Origin: Streptococcus ferus DSM 20646
Lineage (GTDB): Bacteria; Bacillota; Bacilli; Lactobacillales; Streptococcaceae
NCBI RefSeq assembly: GCF_000372425.1
Contig: NZ_AQVD01000001.1
Coordinates: forward strand, 434,001-498,000
Direction: 5' to 3'
DNA length: 64,000 nt
Numbering within the stretch: the first letter of the stretch is position 1; each line of letters opens with the position of its first letter. This document shows positions 8,215 to 17,298 of the stretch, one piece after another. The position numbers were made by a program, and so were the translations under genes. Below the pieces are notes generated by a model. The model saw only the letters and a list, made by a program, of their open reading frames with translations. It was not told the DNA's origin and searched no databases.

Positions 8215-9933
8215 TTGGAAACTATATTACAAAGAAAATTACCTGTAGCGGAATTGGTTGAAAAAGCCACCGATTGGCTGACGGATACTTTTGCCGTTTT
8301 ATTCAATGTTATTCAGTCAATTGGAAATTTTGCGATGAACGGTATAACAGATACCCTCCTATTCATCAGTCCTTTCTTACTGATTGTGCTGGTGACAGTT
8401 GCGGCCTACTTTTTAGGGAAAAAGAAGTGGGGCTTGCCGACCTTTACCTTGCTAGGGCTTCTCTTTATCTATAATCAGGGATTATGGGATGATTTGATGA
8501 ACACCTTCACCTTGGTGCTGGTGTCTAGTCTGATTTCTATCATTATCGGAATTCCCTTGGGAATCTGGATGGCCAAAAACGATGTGGTTAAGCAGATAAT
8601 CAACCCTATCTTAGACTTCATGCAGACCATGCCTGCCTTTGTCTACCTGATTCCTGCGGTCGCCTTTTTTGGTATCGGAATTGTGCCGGGTGTTTTCGCA
8701 TCGGTTATCTTTGCATTACCGCCAACGGTTCGGTTTACCAATCTTGCGATTCGCGAAATTCCGACGGAGTTAATCGAGGCATCTGATGCCTTCGGAAGTA
8801 CCGGAAGTCAAAAGCTCTTTAAAGTCGAGCTGCCTCTCGCTAAGAATACCATTATGGCTGGGGTTAATCAGACCATCATGTTGGCTCTGTCTATGGTAGT
8901 TACCGGTTCTATGATTGGAGCACCAGGACTGGGGCGCGGCGTTTTATCAGCGCTTCAGCATGCCGATATTGGGTCAGGTTTTGTTAATGGTTTGGCTTTG
9001 GTTATTCTGGCCATTGTTATGGACCGATTTACAACAGCCATTAACAAGCAGGGAACAAGCCAGCAAAAAGGGGGCAAGGTTAATAAAATAATCGGTTTAG
9101 TCGCTGTTGCCTTGTTTGTCTTTGCCGGCCTAGGGCGTCTTTTGCTTAACAATCAGTCAGCTGCTGGCGGAAAAACGGTTAAATTAGCCTATGTTGAGTG
9201 GGATTCTGAAGTGGCCTCAACGAATGTTTTAGCTCAAGTCCTAAAACAAAAAGGGTATAAGGTAGAAATGATTCCACTAGATAACGCCATTATGTGGCAA
9301 ACAGTAGCTGATGGTGAGGCTGATGCGACAGTCAGTGCCTGGCTGCCCAATACACACGCTGACCAATATAAGAAGTACAAACAAGACTTGGTTAATCTGG
9401 GACCTAATCTCAAAGGTGTCAAATTAGGTCTGGCTGTTCCATCTTATATGTCAGTTGACAGCATTGATGACTTAAGTAACCAGGCAGATAAAAAAATAAC
9501 AGGTATTGAGCCTGGTGCAGGGATCATGAAGGCTGCTGAAAACGCCCTTAAGGATTATAGTAATCTTTCGGACTGGCAGCTAGTGTCATCTTCCACGGGT
9601 GCGATGACAACTTCTTTAGGCAAAGCGATTAAGAATAAAGAAGACATCGTCATTACAGCTTGGTCTCCGCATTGGATCTTTGCCAAATACGATTTGAAAT
9701 ACCTTAAAGATTCCAAGGAAGATTTTGGAACGTCTGAGAATATCAATTCCATCGCGCGTAAGGGCTTGAAATCAGATATGCCAGAAGTTTACAAGATTAT
9801 CGATAACTTCAACTGGACTCAGGATGACATGCAGTCGGTTATGCTAGACATCAATAACGGCACATCACCAGAAAAAGCCGCCCAGAAATGGGTTGATAAA
9901 AATAGCAAAAAAGTAAATTCTTGGAGCGAGTAA
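8215..9933 (+). CDS. opuABC: Glycine betaine ABC transporter, fused permease and substrate-binding protein
   Basis: The 572-residue fusion has a permease domain (residues 1-300, with the EAA-like loop EASDAFGSTGSQKLFKVELP) and a C-terminal OpuAC-type binding domain (about 320-572, starting VKLAYVEWDSEVASTNVL) held outside the membrane by the last transmembrane helix. Aromatic residues for betaine binding are plausible at W-containing motifs (AYVEWDSE, WLPNTH, AWSPHW). The fused form is typical of lactic acid bacteria. The start is TTG8215 and the SD (GGAAAGGGG) is about 13 bases away, so the exact start is uncertain. Confidence 0.95.
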   Translation: METILQRKLPVAELVEKATDWLTDTFAVLFNVIQSIGNFAMNGITDTLLFISPFLLIVLVTVAAYFLGKKKWGLPTFTLLGLLFIYNQGLWDDLMNTFTLVLVSSLISIIIGIPLGIWMAKNDVVKQIINPILDFMQTMPAFVYLIPAVAFFGIGIVPGVFASVIFALPPTVRFTNLAIREIPTELIEASDAFGSTGSQKLFKVELPLAKNTIMAGVNQTIMLALSMVVTGSMIGAPGLGRGVLSALQHADIGSGFVNGLALVILAIVMDRFTTAINKQGTSQQKGGKVNKIIGLVAVALFVFAGLGRLLLNNQSAAGGKTVKLAYVEWDSEVASTNVLAQVLKQKGYKVEMIPLDNAIMWQTVADGEADATVSAWLPNTHADQYKKYKQDLVNLGPNLKGVKLGLAVPSYMSVDSIDDLSNQADKKITGIEPGAGIMKAAENALKDYSNLSDWQLVSSSTGAMTTSLGKAIKNKEDIVITAWSPHWIFAKYDLKYLKDSKEDFGTSENINSIARKGLKSDMPEVYKIIDNFNWTQDDMQSVMLDINNGTSPEKAAQKWVDKNSKKVNSWSE

Positions 9934-9937
9934 GTCT

Positions 9938-9968
9938 AAAAAGCTGTCACTTGGGGACGGCTTTTTGG
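9938..9968 (+). terminator. opuA operon terminator
   Basis: AAAAGCTGTC (9938-9947) pairs with GACGGCTTTT (9956-9965), with one G-T wobble, followed by T's. Confidence 0.8.
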
Positions 9969-9999
9969 TTTGTTTTGACTATTAAAAGCTTTGTAAATA

Positions 10000-10008
10000 T
10001 GGTAGAAT
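10000..10008 (+). promoter_or_regulatory. ylxM extended -10 box abutting the start codon
   Basis: TGGTAGAAT (TGn plus TAGAAT at 10003-10008) ends only 7 bases before ATG10016. Transcription would start at or next to that codon, so the mRNA may be leaderless. Confidence 0.5.
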
Positions 10009-10015
10009 AATGGTT

Positions 10016-10348
10016 ATGGAAATTGAAAAAACCAATCGCATGAATGCTCTGTTTGAATTCTATGCAGCCCTTCTGACGGATAAACAGATGAACTATATTG
10101 AACTCTACTATGCAGATGATTACAGTTTGGCTGAAATCGCTGAGGAATTTGGTGTCAGTCGTCAGGCTGTCTACGATAATATCAAGCGGACTGAAAAAAT
10201 ACTCGAAGATTATGAGATGAAGCTGCACATGTACTCAGATTACATCGTCCGCAGTGAGATTTTTGATGCAATAGCAGCACAATACCCGAAAGATCCCTAT
10301 CTGCAAGAGCAAATTTCCATTTTAAGCAATATCGATAATCGAGACTAA
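10016..10348 (+). CDS. ylxM: YlxM/p13-like DNA-binding protein, SRP-associated
   Basis: The 110-residue protein has a sigma-70 region 4-like helix-turn-helix ([39 protein letters not shown], residues 20-60) and an acidic C-terminus. YlxM is the conserved partner of Ffh and in S. mutans modulates SRP function under acid stress. There is no Shine-Dalgarno. An in-frame ATG two codons upstream at 10010 is the alternative start. It is followed by ffh after 30 bases. Confidence 0.9.
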   Translation: MEIEKTNRMNALFEFYAALLTDKQMNYIELYYADDYSLAEIAEEFGVSRQAVYDNIKRTEKILEDYEMKLHMYSDYIVRSEIFDAIAAQYPKDPYLQEQISILSNIDNRD

Positions 10349-10378
10349 CGATTAATTTACAATAGGAGAAGAATGATT

Positions 10379-11941
10379 ATGGCATTTGAAAGTTTGACAG
10401 AACGCCTGCAGGGCGTCTTTAAAAATTTACGAGGCAAGCGTAAATTATCTGAAAAAGATGTTCAGGAAGTCACCAAAGAAATTCGTCTGGCTCTCTTGGA
10501 AGCAGATGTTGCCTTGCCAGTTGTCAAGGATTTTATCAAGCGCGTCCGTGAGCGGGCAGTCGGTCATGAAGTCATTGACACGCTCGATCCATCACAGCAA
10601 ATTGTTAAAATTGTCAATGAAGAGCTGACGGCTATTTTAGGATCTGAAACAGCAGAAATCGAAAAATCTCCTAAAATTCCAACCATTATCATGATGGTAG
10701 GTCTGCAAGGGGCGGGTAAAACCACCTTTGCTGGGAAACTGGCTAATAAATTAGTCAAAGAAAACAAGGCTCGTCCTTTGATGATTGCGGCTGATATTTA
10801 TCGTCCTGCAGCTATTGACCAATTAAAAACACTGGGAGAGCAGATTGATGTTCCTGTTTTTGAGATGGGAACGGAACATTCTGCAGTTGAAATTGTCAGT
10901 CAGGGTTTGGCTCAGGCCAAAGCTAATCGTAATGACTATGTTTTGATTGATACAGCCGGTCGTCTGCAGATTGATGAAAAATTGATGATGGAGTTGCGTG
11001 ATGTCAAAGCACTGGCTCAACCTCATGACATTCTCTTGGTTGTCGACAGCATGATTGGTCAGGAAGCTGCTAATGTCGCTGCTGAATTTAACAAGCAGCT
11101 GGAAATTACTGGCGTTGTTCTGACCAAGATTGATGGGGATACGCGTGGAGGAGCAGCCCTTTCGGTTCGCCAGATTACTGGAAAACCAATTAAATTCACA
11201 GGTACGGGTGAGAAGATCACAGACATCGAAACCTTCCACCCAGATAGAATGTCGTCACGTATCTTGGGGATGGGTGATTTGCTGACCCTGATAGAGAAGG
11301 CCAGTCAAGATTATGATGAGCAAAAATCAGCTGAATTAGCTGAGAAAATGCGTGAAAACACTTTTGATTTCAATGATTTCATCGACCAGTTAGATCAAGT
11401 TCAGAATATGGGGCCGATGGAAGATATTCTGAAGATGATTCCTGGAATGGCTAATAATCCAGCCCTTAAGAATGTTAAGATTGACGAAAAAGAAGTTGCC
11501 CGTAAACGTGCGATTGTCTCTTCCATGACACCTGCTGAACGTGAAAATCCAGAACTTTTGACACCGAGTCGCCGCCGTCGTATTGCATCCGGTTCAGGTA
11601 ATACCTTTATTGAGGTCAATAAATTCATCAAAGATTTCAATCAAGCGAAATCAATGATGCAGGGCGTTATGTCTGGCGATATGACTAAGATGATGCGTCA
11701 GATGGGGCTCACCCCTAATAACATGCCTAAAAATATGGATACATCCGCTTTAGAAGGGATGATGGGACAGGGCAGCGGCATGCCAGATTTGTCTGCGCTT
11801 GGTGGCGGAGCTGGGATGCCTGCTGACATGAGCCAAATGTTAGGTGGCGGTTTGAAGGGGAAAGTCGGCGAATTTGCCATGAAACAGTCCATGAAACGGA
11901 TGGCTAAAAAAATGAAAAAAGCTAAGAAGAAGCGTAAGTAA
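10379..11941 (+). CDS. ffh: Signal recognition particle GTPase Ffh
   Basis: Ffh binds the SRP RNA and nascent signal peptides and docks with FtsY to target proteins to the membrane. It has an N-domain (to about residue 85), a G-domain with GLQGAGKTTFAGKL, DTAGR and TKIDGDTRGG, and a C-terminal M-domain (about 300-520) rich in methionine, ending in a Lys-rich tail. I chose ATG10379 (MAFESLTERL) because homologues start there. ATG10373 lies closer to AGGAG and would add two residues. Confidence 0.97.
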   Translation: MAFESLTERLQGVFKNLRGKRKLSEKDVQEVTKEIRLALLEADVALPVVKDFIKRVRERAVGHEVIDTLDPSQQIVKIVNEELTAILGSETAEIEKSPKIPTIIMMVGLQGAGKTTFAGKLANKLVKENKARPLMIAADIYRPAAIDQLKTLGEQIDVPVFEMGTEHSAVEIVSQGLAQAKANRNDYVLIDTAGRLQIDEKLMMELRDVKALAQPHDILLVVDSMIGQEAANVAAEFNKQLEITGVVLTKIDGDTRGGAALSVRQITGKPIKFTGTGEKITDIETFHPDRMSSRILGMGDLLTLIEKASQDYDEQKSAELAEKMRENTFDFNDFIDQLDQVQNMGPMEDILKMIPGMANNPALKNVKIDEKEVARKRAIVSSMTPAERENPELLTPSRRRRIASGSGNTFIEVNKFIKDFNQAKSMMQGVMSGDMTKMMRQMGLTPNNMPKNMDTSALEGMMGQGSGMPDLSALGGGAGMPADMSQMLGGGLKGKVGEFAMKQSMKRMAKKMKKAKKKRK

Positions 11942-11981
11942 AAAATAAGTTTACATAATAATTATTATGTAAACTTATTTT
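11942..11981. terminator. 40-bp perfect palindrome after ffh (bidirectional terminator?)
   Basis: Arms of 20 bases (11942-11961 and 11962-11981) are exact reverse complements with no spacer; the core reads GTTTACATAAT and its mirror. A-rich and T-rich ends would allow termination both ways. A near twin lies at the end of topA (30911-30950). Confidence 0.75.
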
Positions 11982-12024
11982 GGATAACACCAAGAAAATT
12001 CCCCAAAAACAGATATTTCTAAAA

Positions 12025-12072
12025 ATTTCCTTTATAATGGACATTTTAGTTAATTTCCTTTATAATGGAAAT
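12025..12072 (+). promoter_or_regulatory. satD promoter with two tandem operator-like palindromes
   Basis: The promoter is TGGACA (12038-12043), 17 bases, TATAAT (12061-12066). ATTTCC-N8-GGAAAT (12053-12072) is a perfect inverted repeat centred on the -10. A second copy with one mismatched arm (ATTTCC-N8-GGACAT, 12025-12044) covers the -35. The N8 is TTTATAAT in both, and the centres are 28 bases apart. Confidence 0.65.
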
Positions 12073-12088
12073 TACAGGAGGTGTCGCT

Positions 12089-12760
12089 ATGTATCTAGCA
12101 CTTATTGGAGATTTAGTTTCCTCTAAAAAGTTAGTCAATCGCTCACAAATACAGGAAGCTCTATTGAGCTTAATGGAAGATATCAATCAAAACTATCAAG
12201 AGATAATCGTTTCCCCTTTCACAGTGACAACTGGTGATGAATTTCAGGCACTGTTGAAAGTTGATGGACGGATTTTCCAATTGATTGATGATATTAGTCT
12301 GAGATTTTTGCCGCATACCATCCGTTTTGGAATTGGTGCCGGGCAAGTTATTACAGAAATCAATCGCCAGCAAAGCATTGGCTCTGATGGTCCTGTTTTT
12401 TGGAATGCCAGGAAAGCGATTAACGAGGTTCACCGTAAAAATGACTATGGAACAACTCAAATTGCAGTTTGTCTTGAGAATGAAGAGGCTTCCGTTCGGC
12501 TAAATACCTTAACAGCCGCCTGCGAGTTTATTAAATCTCGTTGGACAGCTAATCAAATAGCTATTTTAAAAGTTTTGTTGGAAAATGAGCTTTATCAGGA
12601 AGATTTTGAACATAAACAAGTAGCTGCCTTGCTGGGAATCAGCCCCAGCGCCTTTAACAAGCGTTTAAAAGCCAGCGGACTTAAAATTTATCTGAGAAAC
12701 AAGGCGTTGGCGAGCGACTTATTTTTAGAAGCCGTCAGAAAGGAGGAAAACCATGCCTGA
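12089..12760 (+). CDS. satD: SatD-family protein (putative HTH regulator)
   Basis: The 223-residue protein belongs to the family named after SatD of the S. mutans sat (secretion and acid tolerance) operon; its function is unknown. The N-terminal part (residues 1-130) has YLALIGDLVSSKKL, then TTGDEFQALL and FGIGAGQV, a pattern reminiscent of nucleotide-cyclase/GGDEF palm folds. The C-terminus (about 165-215) looks like a helix-turn-helix (HKQVAALLGISPSAFNKRLK). The start ATG12089 follows AGGAGG at 12076-12081; an upstream ATG lacks an SD. It overlaps the next gene by 8 bases. Confidence 0.8.
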   Translation: MYLALIGDLVSSKKLVNRSQIQEALLSLMEDINQNYQEIIVSPFTVTTGDEFQALLKVDGRIFQLIDDISLRFLPHTIRFGIGAGQVITEINRQQSIGSDGPVFWNARKAINEVHRKNDYGTTQIAVCLENEEASVRLNTLTAACEFIKSRWTANQIAILKVLLENELYQEDFEHKQVAALLGISPSAFNKRLKASGLKIYLRNKALASDLFLEAVRKEENHA

Positions 12761-13523
12761 TCTGTCTTTTTTAACCCAATTCAAATCGGTGTCCTTCTAC
12801 CTTTCTGTCAATGCTCCTTTGACATTGGCTCTGATCTGTCATTTCTTGGGGGATTTTCATTTGCAAAGTCAGAAACTAGCTGACCAAAAGAAGCAAAAAT
12901 TCAAAGCCTTGGCTATCCATCTATTTTGGGTTGGTCTCCCCTTACTGCTGACCGCCTGTTTTCTGCATTCGGAACTAAGAGGCTATTTTTTCAAGGTTTG
13001 GCTAGCCCATGTGCTTATCGATTTTATCAAATACCTGATCACTAAGAGAGGCTTGGTGAGAGAGAGCTGGGAAAAATATATCTTCATCTTAGATCAGGTA
13101 TTGCATTTAACGGCTATTTTCTGCCTTTTTGGAGCTTATAGAGGTCTCATGGTCATTACCGATATCCCTCTGTCTGACTATCCAACCTACCCTGTTCTCA
13201 ATGTTTTTCTCTTTCTGTTGATTATCAGTAAGCCTGTCAATATTCTTTTTAAACTTTTCTTTCGTAAATACCAGCCAGTCGGAGAAGAAGCGGCAGGGAC
13301 TGTTGAGGGGGCTGGTGCTTTAATTGGACAGCTGGAGCGTCTTATTATGGGCATCTTTCTTCTTTTTGGCCAGTATGCTGCCATTGGCCTAGTGTTCACA
13401 GCCAAATCCATTGCCCGCTTTGATCGGATTTCCAAAAGTCAGGCCTTTGCGGAATACTACCTCATTGGTTCCTTGTTTAGCATTATTAGCGTTTTAATGG
13501 CTTATGCGCTCTGTTTGGGTTAG
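12753..13523 (+). CDS. DUF3307 membrane protein, SatD partner
   Basis: The 256-residue protein has about six hydrophobic segments. The N-terminal DUF3307 core reads LICHFLGDFHLQSQKLADQKK, with conserved His, Asp and Gln, and AHVLIDFIKYL near residue 90. The family is of unknown function and is often found with SatD. The start overlaps the end of satD and its SD (AAAGGAGG) lies inside satD, so the two are translationally coupled. A strong terminator follows. Confidence 0.8.
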   Translation: MPDLSFLTQFKSVSFYLSVNAPLTLALICHFLGDFHLQSQKLADQKKQKFKALAIHLFWVGLPLLLTACFLHSELRGYFFKVWLAHVLIDFIKYLITKRGLVRESWEKYIFILDQVLHLTAIFCLFGAYRGLMVITDIPLSDYPTYPVLNVFLFLLIISKPVNILFKLFFRKYQPVGEEAAGTVEGAGALIGQLERLIMGIFLLFGQYAAIGLVFTAKSIARFDRISKSQAFAEYYLIGSLFSIISVLMAYALCLG

Positions 13524-13543
13524 TTTTTTTCAATTATCTCAGA

Positions 13544-13576
13544 ACCTCTCTTTATGTATTTAAAGAGAGGTTTTTC
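13544..13576 (+). terminator. Terminator of the satD-DUF3307 operon
   Basis: ACCTCTCTTTA (13544-13554) pairs with TAAAGAGAGGT (13561-13571), followed by a T-run. Confidence 0.85.
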
Positions 13577-13604
13577 GTCATAAAATAGCATTTTTAAAAC
13601 CTAT

Positions 13605-13633
13605 TTGACATAGGAAAGTGATACAATTAATAA
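13605..13633 (+). promoter_or_regulatory. opuC operon promoter
   Basis: TTGACA (13605-13610), 17 bases, TAATAA (13628-13633). An extended -10, TGaTACAAT at 13619-13627, overlaps as an alternative. Confidence 0.5.
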
Positions 13634-13692
13634 AAGTGACTATTTTAATCCGTTAGATAGAGGTTTTATTTGGTTTAAAGAGGAGATGGCAG

Positions 13693-14844
13693 ATGGAAGA
13701 TCAACCGATGATTGAGTTTAAAAATGTGAGTAAAATCTATGGCGATAATGCTGCCGTGGATAAAATTAATTTAACGATTAACCCTGGAGATTTTGTCTGT
13801 TTCATTGGGACAAGTGGATCGGGAAAAACAACCTTAATGCGGATGATTAATCGGATGCTAAAACCCAGTAAGGGAGATGTTTTCTTTAAGGGGCAAAACA
13901 TTGCGCAATTTAATCCTGTCAAACTAAGACGAAAAATCGGCTATGTTATCCAGAATATCGGCCTAATGCCACACATGACGATTTATGAAAACATTACTCT
14001 TGTGCCTAAGTTATTAAAATGGTCGGAGGAGAAGAAGCGAGCTAAGGCGAAGGAATTGATTCATCTCGTGGAGCTGCCAGAAGACTTTCTTGACCGCTAT
14101 CCGTCAGAATTATCAGGCGGTCAGCAGCAACGCATCGGGGTCATCAGGGCGCTTGCCGCAGATCAGGATGTTATCTTAATGGACGAGCCTTTCGGCGCAT
14201 TGGACCCCATCACGCGCGAAGGTATCCAGGACTTGGTCAAATCCCTTCAGGAAAAAATGGGCAAAACCATTATCCTAGTAACGCATGATATGGATGAGGC
14301 CTTGAAGTTGGCGACTAAGATTATCGTTATGGATAAGGGACGCATGGTTCAAGAAGGTACGCCAACGGATTTGTTGCGTCATCCTGCAACCCCTTTTGTT
14401 GAAAAAATGATCGGGGAAGAAAGGCTTATTCATGCCAAAGCGGATGTTACGCCTGTTAAATCCATCATGTTAAAAAATCCAGTCTCCATTACTCCGGACA
14501 AGTCCTTGACAGAAGTGATTGGTTTGATGCGAGAAAAACGGGTCGATTCTCTTTTAGTGACGGAAAATGACAAGACCTTGATTGGCCTGGTTGACTTATC
14601 AGCCTTGAGCCATCGCTATCAAAAAGACCTTCTGGTAAGGGATATCATGACCAAGGTTAGCTTCTATGTGAAAGAAGACGATTTGCTACGCGATACTGCC
14701 GAACGGATCCTAAAAAGAGGACTGAAATATGCTCCAGTAGTAGATAAAAATAAGCACTTAACAGGTATTGTGACCCGCTCCTCCTTAGTTGATATGCTGT
14801 ACGATATCATCTGGGGTTCTCAAGAAGCTGAGGAGGAAGAGTGA
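13693..14844 (+). CDS. opuCA: Betaine/carnitine/choline-type ABC transporter ATPase
   Basis: The 383-residue ATPase has Walker [10 protein letters not shown] near residue 38, the Q-loop at [11 protein letters not shown], signature LSGGQQQR near 143, Walker [14 protein letters not shown], and a C-terminal CBS pair (about 250-375; [16 protein letters not shown] and [12 protein letters not shown]). With the next three genes it forms a complete OpuC-type importer of compatible solutes. An SD (AGAGGAGA) precedes ATG13693. Confidence 0.93.
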   Translation: MEDQPMIEFKNVSKIYGDNAAVDKINLTINPGDFVCFIGTSGSGKTTLMRMINRMLKPSKGDVFFKGQNIAQFNPVKLRRKIGYVIQNIGLMPHMTIYENITLVPKLLKWSEEKKRAKAKELIHLVELPEDFLDRYPSELSGGQQQRIGVIRALAADQDVILMDEPFGALDPITREGIQDLVKSLQEKMGKTIILVTHDMDEALKLATKIIVMDKGRMVQEGTPTDLLRHPATPFVEKMIGEERLIHAKADVTPVKSIMLKNPVSITPDKSLTEVIGLMREKRVDSLLVTENDKTLIGLVDLSALSHRYQKDLLVRDIMTKVSFYVKEDDLLRDTAERILKRGLKYAPVVDKNKHLTGIVTRSSLVDMLYDIIWGSQEAEEEE

Positions 14845-15476
14845 TGAACGCTTTTTTAGAACAGTATGGCAGCCAGCTGCTGCTGAAAACATGGGAACAA
14901 ATCTATATCTCTGCGATAGCCCTTATCCTTGGTGTCCTTGTCGCTGTTCCAGCAGGTATTATCTTAACAAGATTTCCTAAAACAGCTAAACTGGTTATTG
15001 GACTGACCAGCATGCTTCAAACCATTCCAAGTCTGGCTCTTTTGGCCATGATGATTCCATTTTTTGGTATCGGCAAACTTCCGGCTATTCTCGCCTTGTT
15101 TGTTTATTCTCTCCTCCCTATTTTACGCAATACCTATATTGGTTTGGACAATGTCGATCCTGTTTTAAAAGACAGCGCGAAAGGAATGGGCATGGAGCCT
15201 GTCCAGTCTATTTTTCAAGTTGAGCTTCCTCTGGCCATGCCCGTAATCATGACGGGTATCAGATTATCTGCCATCTATGTGATTGCCTGGGCTACCTTAG
15301 CTTCTTATATTGGCGCTGGAGGGTTAGGTGATTTGATTTTCAGCGGTTTAAGTCTTTTTCAGCCTGAGCTGATTATCGGAGGGACTATTCCGGTTATCTT
15401 ACTTTCTCTAGTATCAGACTATTTGCTGGGGCTTTTAGAGAAACACATCACGCCTAAGCAGAAGAGGGAGGTATGA
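14844..15476 (+). CDS. opuCB: OpuC-type permease subunit
   Basis: The 210-residue protein has about five to six transmembrane helices and the EAA-type loop [31 protein letters not shown]14844 shares one base with the TGA of opuCA (TGATG), indicating translational coupling; a GTG one codon earlier is an alternative. It pairs with the second permease OpuCD as a heterodimer. The helix-rich core [19 protein letters not shown] is typical of the family. Confidence 0.92.
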   Translation: MNAFLEQYGSQLLLKTWEQIYISAIALILGVLVAVPAGIILTRFPKTAKLVIGLTSMLQTIPSLALLAMMIPFFGIGKLPAILALFVYSLLPILRNTYIGLDNVDPVLKDSAKGMGMEPVQSIFQVELPLAMPVIMTGIRLSAIYVIAWATLASYIGAGGLGDLIFSGLSLFQPELIIGGTIPVILLSLVSDYLLGLLEKHITPKQKREV

Positions 15477-15477
15477 G

Positions 15478-16401
15478 ATGAAGAAAAAGATTTATTGGCT
15501 GATGCTATCTGCAGTTTTGTCTTTATTGACGCTGTCGGGCTGCAATCTTCTTCAAAGTAATCAGTTCTCTACCATCAAGATTGCTTCGATGAATACCACG
15601 GAATCCAGTATCATGGCGAATATGATTGCGGAGCTAATTGAGCATGAGACCTCCTATAAAACAACTTTGATTTCTAATCTTGGTTCGTCCAGTGTTGCCC
15701 ATCAGGCTTTGTTGCGAAAAGATGCTGATATTGCAGCTACCCGTTATACCGGGACGGATATCACAGGAACCTTAGGGTTAAAAGCGGTCAAAGATCCGAC
15801 AAAGGCGGCAGAGATTGTTAAGAAAGAGTTTTCTGAACGCTTTGATCAAACTTGGTTTCCAAGTTATGGTTTCTCAGATACCTACGCCTTTATGGTAACA
15901 ACTGATTTTGCTGAGCAAAACAAGATTAAGACCATATCTGATTTAGGCCAATATGCTCAGACAGCTAAAGCAGGTGTTGACAGCACTTGGATGAACCGTC
16001 AGGGAGATGGTTATAGTGATTTCACCAAAACCTATGGGTTTGCCTTTAAAAATATCTACCCAATGCAAATCGGTCTTGTCTATGATGCAGTTGCCAGCGA
16101 TAAAATGCAGGTTGTTTTGGGCTATTCGACTGATGGTCGTATTCCAAGTTATGATCTGACACTGTTAGAGGATGATAAACAGTTCTTTCCACCTTATGAA
16201 GCGTCAATGGTGGTTAACAACAGTCTTTTAAAAAAATATCCCAAATTGAAGAAGCTCTTGCACCGTCTTGACGGGAAAATCAGCCTGCAAACCATGCAGC
16301 GATTAAATTATCAGGTAGACGATACCCTATTAGAACCCTCCGTAGTGGCCAAGCAATTCTTGAAAGAAAATCATTATTTTAGAGAGGAAGATGAGCAATG
16401 A
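15478..16401 (+). CDS. opuCC: OpuC-type substrate-binding lipoprotein
   Basis: The 307-residue protein has a lipoprotein signal peptide with lipobox LSGC (Cys at residue 22), so it is anchored outside the membrane. The mature part is a two-lobed binding protein of the OpuAC/ProX-like family (FSTIKIASMNTTESSIMANM; YTGTDITGTLG; ending VVAKQFLKENHYF). Ligands of the family are choline, carnitine, betaine and related compounds; the exact ligand cannot be read off. It overlaps opuCD by 4 bases. Confidence 0.93.
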   Translation: MKKKIYWLMLSAVLSLLTLSGCNLLQSNQFSTIKIASMNTTESSIMANMIAELIEHETSYKTTLISNLGSSSVAHQALLRKDADIAATRYTGTDITGTLGLKAVKDPTKAAEIVKKEFSERFDQTWFPSYGFSDTYAFMVTTDFAEQNKIKTISDLGQYAQTAKAGVDSTWMNRQGDGYSDFTKTYGFAFKNIYPMQIGLVYDAVASDKMQVVLGYSTDGRIPSYDLTLLEDDKQFFPPYEASMVVNNSLLKKYPKLKKLLHRLDGKISLQTMQRLNYQVDDTLLEPSVVAKQFLKENHYFREEDEQ

Positions 16402-17063
16402 GTGATATGACTACTGCCCAGCAATTTTTCTATTATCTCAGTCATAACAGCAATTATATTTTATCCCAGTTTTTAAGGCATTTTCTGATTTCCGTTTATG
16501 GAGTCTTACTTGCTGCTCTGGTTGGGATACCTCTCGGAATTCTGATTGCAAGACGGGGAAAGCTCAAAAGTGTGGTGATGGGGATTGCTAATGTCCTGCA
16601 AACCATTCCCTCTTTGGCTATGATTTCTATTTTAATGCTGGGGTTGGGTCTGGGCACTAAAACAGTTATCGCAACAGTCTTTCTCTATTCCTTGCTGCCA
16701 ATTATCGGCAATACTTATGCAGGAATCAGAAACGTTGGAGAGGACTTAGTGGATGCCGCTAAGGGTATGGGAATGACTGAAAGTCAGCAATTATTGATGG
16801 TTGAACTCCCTTTATCCCTCTCCGTTATCATGGCTGGTGTCCGAAATGCTCTAGTTGTTGCTGTGGGGATAACGGCGATAGGAGCCTTTGTTGGGGGTGG
16901 TGGCCTAGGTGATATTATTGTCCGAGGGACAAATGCCACTAATGGCGGTGCGATTATTTTGGCGGGCTCACTGCCAACAGCCCTGATGGCCATTTTCTCT
17001 GATCTTATTCTGGGATTTGTTCAGCATTGGCTTGAACCTAAAGGGATGTCCAAAAACAGGTGA
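16398..17063 (+). CDS. opuCD: OpuC-type permease subunit
   Basis: The 221-residue protein has about six transmembrane helices and the loop LVDAAKGMGMTESQQLLMVELPLSL, which docks on the ATPase. It is closely related to OpuCB. The start ATG overlaps the stop of opuCC (ATGA). It is the last gene of the operon; a hairpin terminator follows about 100 bases downstream. Confidence 0.92.
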   Translation: MSDMTTAQQFFYYLSHNSNYILSQFLRHFLISVYGVLLAALVGIPLGILIARRGKLKSVVMGIANVLQTIPSLAMISILMLGLGLGTKTVIATVFLYSLLPIIGNTYAGIRNVGEDLVDAAKGMGMTESQQLLMVELPLSLSVIMAGVRNALVVAVGITAIGAFVGGGGLGDIIVRGTNATNGGAIILAGSLPTALMAIFSDLILGFVQHWLEPKGMSKNR

Positions 17064-17162
17064 CAGTAAGATGCATGCTTAAAAAACAAACGGTTAAAGG
17101 TGATTGATAGGAATGACGACTTTGGGTTGCTGCGGTAAAAAGAATGATTTTCTCAAACGATG

Positions 17163-17208
17163 AAAAGAACAGCTAACCGTTAATCTTAATCCGTTAGCTG
17201 TTCTTTTT
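17163..17208 (+). terminator. opuC operon terminator
   Basis: GAACAGCTAAC (17167-17177) pairs with GTTAGCTGTTC (17193-17203), followed by T's. It stands immediately before the dif site. Confidence 0.85.
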
Positions 17209-17216
17209 GTCTATAC

Positions 17217-17247
17217 ATCTTTCCGAAAAACTATAATTTTCTTGAAA
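17217..17247. other. dif-like chromosome dimer resolution site (difSL type)
   Basis: The 31-bp site contains CCGAAAAACTATAATTTTC. By recollection of the published streptococcal/lactococcal difSL it differs at one base near the left end (ATCTTT instead of ATTTTT). It lies directly upstream of xerS, the known arrangement in streptococci. XerS recombines two such sites to resolve chromosome dimers at FtsK-organised division septa. It marks the replication terminus. Confidence 0.92.
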
Positions 17248-17270
17248 AATATATAAGGGTGTGCTATACT
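17242..17270 (+). promoter_or_regulatory. xerS promoter overlapping dif
   Basis: TTGAAA (17242-17247), 17 bases, TATACT (17265-17270). The -35 hexamer is the right end of the dif site. Confidence 0.6.
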
Positions 17271-17298
17271 TCTATTATAGCAATCTAGGAGAAAATGG

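Noticed and set aside
12065-12088. Longer satD start at 12065
   Set aside because: The upstream ATG has no SD and lies next to the -10; ATG12089 has AGGAGG at good spacing.
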